From Acidobacteriota bacterium (lineage in GTDB: Bacteria > Acidobacteriota > CAIWXX01), in NCBI GenBank assembly GCA_016191015.1, contig JACPPM010000086.1, positions 1 to 33,280 of the forward strand: DNA of 33,280 bases, written 5' to 3'. The translations under genes were made by a program, and so were the position numbers. Below are positions 25,734-33,206 of the stretch, piece after piece (within the stretch, counting starts at the first letter, position 1; every line of letters starts with the position of its first letter). Under the pieces are notes generated by a model, which did no database searches, had not been told where the DNA came from, and saw only the letters and a program-made list of their open reading frames with translations.

Positions 25734-27998
25734 CTATTTCGGCAACAGTACCGCCGCATGGTTGTTGGTCTCACACCCTTCGACGACCTGGTTGTCTGGG
25801 TCGACTGACGCGATCAGGTAGTGGCCGGCGTTCTTCTTGGATGCCCGACATCTGACGACGAGGTTCTTGCTTGTGGCACCGGGGCCCAACTGGGTGAGCG
25901 TCGATGAAGTGAGGTACTTGTCGTCTGAACTGGGCGTCGCATCGGGGGAATCGTAGTACTTCACGGTGAATCTGCCGGCTCCCACGTTCCCGCTGTTCCT
26001 GACGCGGAGCCTACCGGTGATCTTCCGCCCGCTCTTTTTGAGTTTGCCCCAAGCGGCCGTAAGGTCCACAGAATCCACGAGCCCGCCTCCTACGGTGACG
26101 GATGCGGTTGCAGAGTTGTTGTCGGCGTTTGGGTCATTCTGCTCGCCTGTGACGCTCACGCTATTCCCCGTCGTGCCAGCTGCGAGGGGGCGGACGGCCA
26201 CGTTGGCAGTGGCACTGCCTCCCGTAGTGAGGGATCCGATATCCCAGCTGAAGGTGTTGCCTGCGAGCGTGAAACTGCCTCGCGAGGTGGAGGCGGAGCT
26301 GAGCTGCAAGCTGCTCGGGAGGACATCCGTCAGGAGCACGCTCGTCGCTGCGTCGGGGCCGGCATTGCCGACACCGATCGTGTAGGTCAGGCAGCCTCCG
26401 ACAGAGGATGGATCAGGGTCGCCATGGACCGATGCCGACAGGTCTGCACCGCCACCGCCCCCCCCGCCTCCGCCTTCATAGGTGTATCCCGCGGCGAGAC
26501 TGCCCATTTGGCCGTCGGGATTGAGGATGTCCACGCTGACGGTGCCCGCGGAGTGAGGCGGGGTCGTGGCGCTGATCGACGTCGAGTTGACCACGGCGAC
26601 ATCGGAGGCCGCGGTCCCCCCGATGCTCACCGTCGCACCGGCCACGAATCCCGTCCCGGAGATGGAAACACGAGTGCCTCCGGCCTGCGGTCCTCTGCTC
26701 GGTGTCACACTTGCCACCGTAGGCGGCAGGTCGACGTTCACGTGGTAGACGTGGATGAGCGGCATGTAGGCGTAGGCGTCGGGCCGGTCTCCCCCGGCCT
26801 CGGCCACGTAGATGCGCTGGGTGGAAGGATCATAGGCCGCGCCCAGGATGTCAGGATTGTCATTGGCGACGGGGAAGGTGAGCTCCCAGGCGGCGTACGG
26901 CACGATGTCCCACATCTGCTTCTGGCCGTTCACGACGGAGAGCAGATCAAGCGCGTCATAGGCGACAACCAGGAAGACATACGGGTAGGAGTGCGTGCCC
27001 TTGGCATCATTGACCGGATCGTAGCAGCACATGACGGTCGGGTAGGATGGGTTGCAGTAGGTCCCGTGCTGCGAGGGATCGGAAACCCCGAAGCCGTAGC
27101 AGAATTCACCCTTGCCGCGTCTGCCGAAGAAGAGCACGCTGCGGCTGCCGCTCGGGAAGACCATACCGTGGATCGCCATCGAGCCGTTGTACAAGATGTC
27201 CGTGCCCGGGTCTCCCCATGATCCGAGAGTGGCATGGTCGATGGGGTAGCCGACCGCCGGCGCAATCGGTACCGGCGTTTCCACACCCAACTTGTCCGGA
27301 TCGAACACCGAGGCCGCCGGGCCAGATGAGGTGCGGGAGATAATGGAGATGCAGCAGTTTCCTGTGAGCGCCGGCCCGCCGAAGCGGGACCGCCACTGGG
27401 CTGGGATCTCGGTCATGTATCCATCGATGAATGCCGGATTTGGGACAGCCGACGTGTCGCCCACTTGATACATGCCGCGGAAATCACCACTGGCGGACAG
27501 ATTGAGTCCGGAGGTGAAGTGCGAGAGCACGACGGTCCAACCGGCGTCGTAGTATCCATACGCCGTCCCGACAAGTTTGTCGCCCCACACCAGGAAGCCC
27601 CCGAGCGGGGTTCCGCTGGTCTCGACGGTGGTCCCACCCGCACCCAGGTTCGACCGATTGCCTTCGGTCACATCGGCGAATGGCTGCAGAACCGTGGCTG
27701 TGTTGAGCCTGCCGATATCGGTGCTGATGACCGGTTGCGGGATCGATATTTCCGCAGTGAGTTGATACCAGGGCATCCCGACCAGGAACAGCGAATTGCG
27801 ATTCGGATTGTAGGTCAGGGCGGTTCCGCCGTAATTGAACCCCGAATACTGCGGCGACCCGTAATCCCCCTGCGGCACGCGAAACGCGCCCAAGTATTCG
27901 AGATCCGATTGGCTCAGCCGTTTTTCGGCGGCGAGTGAGATCGCGGCGGCACTGAGAATGCCGAGAATCCCGGCCGTAACCGTCAGTCGGTTTTTCAT
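25734..27998 (-). CDS. Large exported protein with IPT/TIG, DUF11-like and CARDB-like domains
   Basis: The 754-residue product has a signal peptide (MKNRLTVTAGILGILSAAAI, cleavage near SLA-AE). Residues about 28-420 are beta-rich and may be a propeller (GTALTYNPNRNSLFLVGM; YDPSTQRIYVAEAGGDRP). An IPT/TIG domain follows (about 422-510, PSRGPQAGGTRVSISGTGF), then a run of nine glycines as linker, a DUF11-like domain (about 525-635, GPDAATSVLLTDVLPSSLQ) and a CARDB-like domain to the end (VDPDNQVVEGCETNN). It is probably a secreted or surface binding protein; no catalytic motif is visible. The last module is shared with the protein at 4762-5982. The ribosome binding site GGGAAGGG lies just before the start. 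Confidence 0.85.
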   Translation of the reverse strand: MKNRLTVTAGILGILSAAAISLAAEKRLSQSDLEYLGAFRVPQGDYGSPQYSGFNYGGTALTYNPNRNSLFLVGMPWYQLTAEISIPQPVISTDIGRLNTATVLQPFADVTEGNRSNLGAGGTTVETSGTPLGGFLVWGDKLVGTAYGYYDAGWTVVLSHFTSGLNLSASGDFRGMYQVGDTSAVPNPAFIDGYMTEIPAQWRSRFGGPALTGNCCISIISRTSSGPAASVFDPDKLGVETPVPIAPAVGYPIDHATLGSWGDPGTDILYNGSMAIHGMVFPSGSRSVLFFGRRGKGEFCYGFGVSDPSQHGTYCNPSYPTVMCCYDPVNDAKGTHSYPYVFLVVAYDALDLLSVVNGQKQMWDIVPYAAWELTFPVANDNPDILGAAYDPSTQRIYVAEAGGDRPDAYAYMPLIHVYHVNVDLPPTVASVTPSRGPQAGGTRVSISGTGFVAGATVSIGGTAASDVAVVNSTSISATTPPHSAGTVSVDILNPDGQMGSLAAGYTYEGGGGGGGGGADLSASVHGDPDPSSVGGCLTYTIGVGNAGPDAATSVLLTDVLPSSLQLSSASTSRGSFTLAGNTFSWDIGSLTTGGSATANVAVRPLAAGTTGNSVSVTGEQNDPNADNNSATASVTVGGGLVDSVDLTAAWGKLKKSGRKITGRLRVRNSGNVGAGRFTVKYYDSPDATPSSDDKYLTSSTLTQLGPGATSKNLVVRCRASKKNAGHYLIASVDPDNQVVEGCETNNHAAVLLPK

Positions 27999-28172
27999 AG
28001 GTCCCTTCCCTTTGGTGTCATTCGCCTTCCCCTCGCAGGCAGTCGACCCTTGGCCTCCGCGGCCGCCGCCATGGGCTCAGACGGACTCAGCACCGGACGG
28101 ATTCGAGGGCGTTCTCCTTCGGTTCCCGGGCGTACTGTCACTCGTTAAGAGACGATGGGGGAGCCGCATGGG
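27999..28172. other. Leader region of the large exported protein gene
   Basis: 174 bases between the small ORF at 28173-28349 and the gene at 25734-27998, both on the minus strand. I see the ribosome binding site near 28000-28012 but no clear promoter or terminator hairpin. Confidence 0.4.
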
Positions 28173-28349
28173 TTACAGCCGCTCGATGTGGGGGTCATAC
28201 CACGCTGCGCTTTCCCGAGTCGGGCGACGGCTCACGGCTTCGCGCTCCTCCACCGTCTCGCCCTGTGACGACGGAAGCAATCCTGTCTCCGCATCAGTTG
28301 ACGGTCGTACCGGCGCCGGGAGAGCTCCATTCTTGTCAGATTCCGGCAT
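28173..28349 (-). CDS. Small ORF of 58 codons downstream of the SPASM segment (candidate precursor peptide)
   Basis: The ATG at 28349 lies 28 bases after the SPASM stop codon on the same strand. The predicted peptide starts MPESDKNGALPAPVRP, continues with an acidic stretch (QGETVEEREAV) and ends SAAWYDPHIERL. About 66 % of third codon positions are G or C, as in neighbouring genes. It is hydrophilic, with no signal peptide or membrane segment. A short acidic peptide with an aromatic-rich tail beside a radical SAM/SPASM protein is the layout of ribosomally made, enzyme-modified peptides, but there is no recognised leader motif, no cysteine, and the ribosome binding site (GGGGAA) is only fair. 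It could be a chance frame. Confidence 0.4.
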   Translation of the reverse strand: MPESDKNGALPAPVRPSTDAETGLLPSSQGETVEEREAVSRRPTRESAAWYDPHIERL

Positions 28350-28377
28350 GATCCATTCCCCGCGGTGGCTGTTCGGA

Positions 28378-28638
28378 CTACCGCGTTCTAACTTCCGGAT
28401 CGATGACGGGGCAGTGAGCGCACCGGGCCGGGATGTGCCCGTCGATCATGCCCTCACGGATCTCGGTCGCGATCGGCCCGTTCCAGATGTCGCCGAAGGT
28501 ACGCCCGTCGTTGAGGTTTCCGATGGGGCTTTTCAGGTGGCAACAAAAGGAGACGTCGCCGTTGAGGCGGACCAGGACATTGGTCCATGGAGCCGAACAG
28601 ACGAGTTTCTCCAACTTCTGCGGAGTGTCCATTAGCAT
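28378..28638 (-). pseudogene. SPASM domain, separated from the radical SAM gene by a frame change
   Basis: This 86-codon frame encodes an iron-sulfur-binding SPASM/twitch domain: VCSAPWTNVLVRLNGDVSFCC, GNLNDGRTFGDIWNG and HIPARCAHCP, giving the C-x~18-CC ... CxxC ligand pattern. It normally forms the C-terminal end of radical SAM proteins. The radical SAM frame upstream stops at 28662, while this frame is open far back into that gene, so a single insertion or deletion near 28665-28700 would join them. Alternatively the ATG at 28638 starts a free-standing SPASM protein, but no ribosome binding site precedes it. Split gene, sequencing error and programmed frameshift all remain possible. Confidence 0.75.
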
Positions 28639-28661
28639 CGAGCCTGTAACACGGGATTCAG

Positions 28662-30332
28662 CTATCCGAAGATGTTGGGGACGATGGCGATCGTCTCGAT
28701 TCCGTACTCCGCGCCCAGCCGAAACGCCTCCTTCAGTGTGTCGCGGAAACTCGTATCGGAGATGTCGATGTACTGGTCGCTGTAGCGGAAGAGCAATCCC
28801 TTCCGTTCCATGAAGTAGTCGTCGGCGGGCTCGAGCTTGGAGAAGATGACGCGGTCGACCCCGATCTCGCGCGCCAACTCGATGAAGGCGGGCGCTTCCC
28901 GGTAGTTCACCTTCATCAGTGTCATGTTGATTGCGATGAGGGGATGCGAGACCTGCATCTGGTGTTTCATCTCCGAGAAATGCTTCAAATTGCGGATGAT
29001 GATCGGCCACCCTTCGCCTCGGACAGCCCGGAACATCTCCTCGGAGGCGGCATCGAGTGAAACGTTGCAATACTGGGTCCTGGCTGCGATGAGAAACTCG
29101 CAGTTTCGTTGGTTGAGCAGCAGGCCGTTGCTGTTGAATTGGCGATAGGTGAGCGACGGATCGGTTTTCTCCAGCGACTCGCGCAGGAGCGGGGTGAGCA
29201 GAGGCTCGCCGACGCCGTGCAGCGACAGGACCCGTGCTTTCTGCATCGTCGGAAAAATCTTGTCGAAAAGCGGGCGGGGCATGTCGAGGCCCGGCGGGAT
29301 GTACTCCCCGTCGGTCCGACCCTCGGTGTCTTTCGGCCCCTGGCGCGGGTAGCACTGAACGCATGGAGGGTTGATGTTGCAGCGGGTCGTCAGCTCAACT
29401 TCGAACGACAGCGGCGCGAACGTGCTGCTGGTCTGCATGCCGAAGACCGAGTGAAGGCACACCGAGAGCTTACGATTGTCATCGCCGCCGTAGATCTCCG
29501 ATGGTGACCAGGTTCTCGACGCGACCAGAGTCACGAACGGTTCGCCCTCACACCGGATCACGAAGGACTCGACAGGCCCGCCCAGGAGGCGCCTGGCGAC
29601 GACGGCTCCGCCTGCTGCGGTCGCGGTGATTTCCAGCTGCTGCGATGTCTTCTCAACGTGCGGGCTGGCGACGCTGATCGCGAGCGCTCGCACGCCTTCG
29701 GGGACGACCAGGATGGCTGATGCGCCCATCCATGCCCAGTCGCTGGCCCCGTCGCTCTCCACAGGGAGCCAGCCCGGGCCGAGGTAGTCGGCGAGGCGAG
29801 AGAACGATCGTCGGGACGCATTCGCTTCGAGCAGATCGATGCCATGAAGGCAGAACCCCAGCCGCCGCTGGTCGGCGTTGTTCTCGAAGATCTCGCATGG
29901 GCTCCAGGCCGGGGCCGATGCAATCTCGACGCGACCGCCTTCCGCGGATGTCACCACGAGACATTCGGGGGGTCCATCGAGGATCTTCTCACCAAGCGGG
30001 CGACCGCCCGCTCCCGCGATTCTGACCTTCAGCGTGCGCCCGGTCGCCAAAGTCAGCAGACTGGAAACCCGAAGCGACGCTGCGGTGCATCCCGACGGAA
30101 GCTCGATCGAACACCGAGGTTCAGCCCATTGCCAAATCCCCTTGCCATCGGTCTCTTCGGGGTAGAACCCCGTTGCCAGCAATCCCCCAACCCCGCCCAT
30201 CCAATCTACTCTAATGGCGGGGGCACGGATTGTCCAGCTCGCTTCCTCATCCGGATCCGCGAGTGAGCGATTCAGCGGGAGGAGGCGGGGTGGGAGCGCG
30301 CGCCACCTCAGGAGATGTAACGAGGTGGCCAC
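28662..30332 (-). CDS. Radical SAM protein with CX5CX2C motif and two N-terminal beta-sandwich-like modules
   Basis: The 556-residue product has two similar N-terminal modules of about 130 residues (about 45-168 and 178-305), each with GxxP-E-G...W-W, a valine-rich middle, SP-EI and a closing D-R-LG/LS-V-CLH. They resemble the beta-sandwich modules seen next to surface-polysaccharide glycosyltransferases. The radical SAM core follows, with cluster ligands C318, C324 and C327 in TTRCNINPPCVQCYP, spacing CX5CX2C instead of CX3CX2C, and HGVGEPLLTP as the SAM-binding GGE-like motif. The SPASM domain lies in another frame (28378-28638). Substrate unknown. The start is uncertain: GTG at 30332 or ATG at 30200. 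It follows the HD-GYP gene by 40 bases. Confidence 0.8.
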   Translation of the reverse strand: MATSLHLLRWRALPPRLLPLNRSLADPDEEASWTIRAPAIRVDWMGGVGGLLATGFYPEETDGKGIWQWAEPRCSIELPSGCTAASLRVSSLLTLATGRTLKVRIAGAGGRPLGEKILDGPPECLVVTSAEGGRVEIASAPAWSPCEIFENNADQRRLGFCLHGIDLLEANASRRSFSRLADYLGPGWLPVESDGASDWAWMGASAILVVPEGVRALAISVASPHVEKTSQQLEITATAAGGAVVARRLLGGPVESFVIRCEGEPFVTLVASRTWSPSEIYGGDDNRKLSVCLHSVFGMQTSSTFAPLSFEVELTTRCNINPPCVQCYPRQGPKDTEGRTDGEYIPPGLDMPRPLFDKIFPTMQKARVLSLHGVGEPLLTPLLRESLEKTDPSLTYRQFNSNGLLLNQRNCEFLIAARTQYCNVSLDAASEEMFRAVRGEGWPIIIRNLKHFSEMKHQMQVSHPLIAINMTLMKVNYREAPAFIELAREIGVDRVIFSKLEPADDYFMERKGLLFRYSDQYIDISDTSFRDTLKEAFRLGAEYGIETIAIVPNIFG

Positions 30333-30372
30333 TCCCGCGATACCGATTTCACCAAGCAGGGATTCTCCGCAA

Positions 30373-31587
30373 TCAGATGTATCGCAGGGGATCGACCCCC
30401 CATTTCTGAGCTGACTCGGTGCCGTCGATCCGATCGGGTTCGGTGCCAGCCTTCGGGTTCGCCAGGTCGACGCGGATTGGTCCCGCTTTGGTTCCCCATT
30501 TCTTGTCGTAGACCACGCAGACGACCGGTTTGAGAAGATCTGTTTTCCCCTGTTCGACGATCACTCCGACAAGCCCGCTGTGCAGAGCGACCATGGTACC
30601 CACCGGGTAGATGCCAATGATTCGAATGAAATGCTCGACCAGCTCCCGGTTGAAATAGTATTCGCTCCACTCAAAGATCTTGCGCAATGCCGTCGCCGGC
30701 TCGATGCGATCGTGATAGACCCGGTCGGAGGTCATCGCGTCGTAGACGTCCACGATCGAGGCGAGCTGCCCGAGCATCGAAAGGCCATCCCCCTTGAGTC
30801 GTGCGGGGTAGCCCGAACCGTCGTACCGCTCGTGGTGCTGCGCCGCGACCTGAGTTGCGGTCGCCGAGACACCTCCGGCCTCCTCGAGAATCTGCACCCC
30901 CAACGGCACGTGCCCCTTCATGATCTCGAATTCCTCCCCAGTGAGCCTGCCCGGCTTGTTCAGGATCGACTCCGGAATCTGCGTCTTCCCGATGTCGTGC
31001 AGCAACCCTCCGATACCCGCCTGCTTGATCATGTCGGCTTCGAGATTGAGCGATTTCATGAACGCCGTCATCAGAGCGCACACACTCACCGAATGGTGAA
31101 ATGTGTACTGATCCTTGCGCTTGATGCGGCCGAGGATGATCAGCGCATCGCGGTTCCGCAAGATCGACTCCGCAATCCGCTCGACCATCGGTTCCACCCT
31201 CTCCATCTCCACCTGCTTCCCTAGCCTCACGTCGGTCATGATGCTGTGAATCAGATGCGCGGCCTCGGCATGGATCTTCCGTGCCTTTGCCATCTCGTAC
31301 TTGAGCGGTACCTGGGCCTGCAGAGGCTCCACACTCGTTGCAGCCGCCACGACCTTCTGGTGGATCTCTTCGTCGACGTCTGCTTCGCTCTGCGCCCCGT
31401 GAATGTCATCTCCTTTCTCCGTGTCGATGTAAACCTCCCTGATCCCCCAGTCAGTCAGCTTCGATGCCACCCTGTCATCCTCGACAAGAAACTGGCTCAT
31501 AATGAATGGATGGCTCATCCACCCGCAGTTCATGTCGTGGATGTACATTCCGGGTTGGAGCTGTTCGACGGCAATCTTCTTGATCAT
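30373..31587 (-). CDS. HD-GYP domain cyclic-di-GMP phosphodiesterase with N-terminal DUF3391
   Basis: From this start the 404-residue product has an N-terminal DUF3391-like domain (about 1-60, VEQLQPGMYIHDM), a helical linker and an HD-GYP domain: HH at 164-165, HD at 197-198 in LLHDIGK, H226, HHERYDGSGYP at 251-261 and D280 in IVDVYDAMTSDR. All metal-binding residues are present, so it should hydrolyse c-di-GMP, linking this window to a lifestyle or surface switch. A C-terminal extension of about 80 residues is beta-rich. The frame is open to 31722, but DUF3391 begins at the ATG at 31587, which has a promoter upstream. Confidence 0.92.
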   Translation of the reverse strand: MIKKIAVEQLQPGMYIHDMNCGWMSHPFIMSQFLVEDDRVASKLTDWGIREVYIDTEKGDDIHGAQSEADVDEEIHQKVVAAATSVEPLQAQVPLKYEMAKARKIHAEAAHLIHSIMTDVRLGKQVEMERVEPMVERIAESILRNRDALIILGRIKRKDQYTFHHSVSVCALMTAFMKSLNLEADMIKQAGIGGLLHDIGKTQIPESILNKPGRLTGEEFEIMKGHVPLGVQILEEAGGVSATATQVAAQHHERYDGSGYPARLKGDGLSMLGQLASIVDVYDAMTSDRVYHDRIEPATALRKIFEWSEYYFNRELVEHFIRIIGIYPVGTMVALHSGLVGVIVEQGKTDLLKPVVCVVYDKKWGTKAGPIRVDLANPKAGTEPDRIDGTESAQKWGVDPLRYI

Positions 31588-31611
31588 GCGCTGTGAACGC
31601 GTCTCCGATTC

Positions 31612-31640
31612 ATTGTAAGGATTTCGTCGGCTCGTCACAA
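31612..31640 (-). promoter_or_regulatory. Promoter of the HD-GYP gene
   Basis: On the minus strand TTGTGA (31635-31640) and TACAAT (31612-31617) are 17 bases apart, giving a leader of about 20 bases that contains GGAG. It faces away from the CDF gene. Confidence 0.45.
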
Positions 31641-31729
31641 CAAGACCCGTTTCCACCAGGCGCGCCGGGAAGTGGACGAGCCCGGCCGTCGCGTCTCGGG
31701 CGGGCTCCACTGGAGGCCCCACCTATGGG

Positions 31730-31735
31730 TATAAT
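31730..31735 (+). promoter_or_regulatory. -10 element directly before the CDF transporter gene
   Basis: A perfect TATAAT ends seven bases before the ATG at 31743. It would make that ATG the first transcribed codon. Two in-frame upstream ATGs (31725, 31734) overlap or precede the hexamer and are disfavoured by it. Confidence 0.45.
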
Positions 31736-31742
31736 GTCCCCG

Positions 31743-33206
31743 ATGCGATCAGCAGAGCAGGAAAAGAGACTCGTCGCGTTGAGCTCGGCCCTGGCCGCTA
31801 TCGGGCTGACGTCGTTCAAAGGGATCGTTGGCATCGCGACCGGAAGCCTGGGCATTCTGGCCGAGGCCGCACACTCGGGGCTCGACCTCGTCGCGGCATT
31901 CGTCACGTACCTGGCCGTCCGCCTCTCAGGAAAGCCTCCCGACCTGGATCACACCTACGGCCACGGAAAGGTCGAGAATCTGTCGGCTCTCGTCGAGACC
32001 ATGCTCCTCCTCCTCACCTGCGTCTGGATCGTGTACGAAGCGGTGAGGAGACTGCTCGCGGGCGAGAGTCATGTGGATCCGAGCCCGTGGGCGTTTCTGA
32101 CGCTGATCGTGGCCATCATCGTCGACTACTCGCGCTCCCGGGCGCTTTTCCGGGCCGCGAAGAAACACCGCAGCCAGGCGCTCGAGGCCGATGCCCTCCA
32201 TTTCTCCACGGACATCTGGAGCTCCGCCGTGGTTATAGGCGGATTGGCCTGTGTCTGGGCGGGGCAGCGGTACTCTCTCCCGGGTTTAGAGAAGGCCGAC
32301 GCCATTGCCGCTCTCGGTGTCTCCGCCATCGTTATCTGGGTCGGTCTGTCTCTCGGGAAGCGGACAGTCGACGCATTGCTGGACCGCGTCCCGCCTGGGC
32401 TCACCCTCTCTCTGCTGGCCGCCGCGGAGAGGGTGGAGGGAGTGGCGCGCGCCACGCGCGTGCGATTGCGGGAGGTCGGAGCCCACTACTTTGTGGACGT
32501 TGAAGTCGAATTGGATCGGTCGACGGCCCTGGAGCGTGCCGAAGAGATTACCACAAACATAGTAAAATCAGTGCAGGGGATCCTACTGGGGGCGGACGTG
32601 ATTGTGCACCCCAAGCCGATCGCGAGCACCAACGAGTCGGTGATGCAGAAGGTGCAGGTTTGTGCGGCGCGACTGGGCCTGAAGATCCACAATGTGGTCG
32701 TGTTCGAGGCGGCGGGGAGGCACAACCTCAACTACCATCTGGAAGTGGCCGACGATGCGCTGCTGGGGGACGCTTGGAGCACGGCGCAGCGGCTGGAGGC
32801 GGAGGTCCGAGAGGAGCTGCCGGACGTGGCTGTCGTCAACGTGCATTTCGACCCGAGGAGCGGCGCCGTGGGCGTGCGCGACCTGGAAGATCTCGATGCC
32901 CGGAACGTCGCGCCGCGCGTGCGCGAGCTGCTGCTTGCGCACGCGGAAATCCGGGGCGTGCACGACCTGATTCTGCACACCAGGGGGTCGGTCGAGGGTG
33001 CAGACGCAATGGTCACAGACCTTTCGTGTCACTGTCTGATCGCGCCGGATACGTCGATACGCCGCATTCATGAGCTGGATGACGCGCTGCAGCATGAGCT
33101 GCGGGATCTGATCCCGTCGCTCCGGTACCTGTTCATATCGCCGGAACCGGCAGATTCAGTAGTGTCTAGGAAGTTGAGTGTTGACACAAAATGGCAAGAA
33201 ATTTGA
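31743..33206 (+). CDS. Cation diffusion facilitator metal transporter with three C-terminal dimerisation-like domains
   Basis: From this start the 487-residue product has six membrane helices (about 12-210) with the two HxxxD metal sites of the CDF family, H44/D48 in AAHSGLDL and H153/D157 in ALHFSTDIW, plus the DHTYGHGKVE loop at 69-78. It would export Zn2+, Fe2+ or a similar divalent metal by proton exchange. Instead of one cytoplasmic ZT-dimer domain it appears to have three in a row (about 213-292, 297-380, 394-470). The last 15 residues, from V473, and the stop codon come from dispersed repeat copy C, so the original end has been replaced. Frame alternatives upstream (31593, 31725, 31734) lack support. 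Confidence 0.9.
   Translation: MRSAEQEKRLVALSSALAAIGLTSFKGIVGIATGSLGILAEAAHSGLDLVAAFVTYLAVRLSGKPPDLDHTYGHGKVENLSALVETMLLLLTCVWIVYEAVRRLLAGESHVDPSPWAFLTLIVAIIVDYSRSRALFRAAKKHRSQALEADALHFSTDIWSSAVVIGGLACVWAGQRYSLPGLEKADAIAALGVSAIVIWVGLSLGKRTVDALLDRVPPGLTLSLLAAAERVEGVARATRVRLREVGAHYFVDVEVELDRSTALERAEEITTNIVKSVQGILLGADVIVHPKPIASTNESVMQKVQVCAARLGLKIHNVVVFEAAGRHNLNYHLEVADDALLGDAWSTAQRLEAEVREELPDVAVVNVHFDPRSGAVGVRDLEDLDARNVAPRVRELLLAHAEIRGVHDLILHTRGSVEGADAMVTDLSCHCLIAPDTSIRRIHELDDALQHELRDLIPSLRYLFISPEPADSVVSRKLSVDTKWQEI

Noticed and set aside
28378-29364. 328-codon minus-strand frame taken as one protein
   Set aside because: Only the last 86 or so codons (SPASM) make sense; the rest is the shifted frame of the radical SAM gene.
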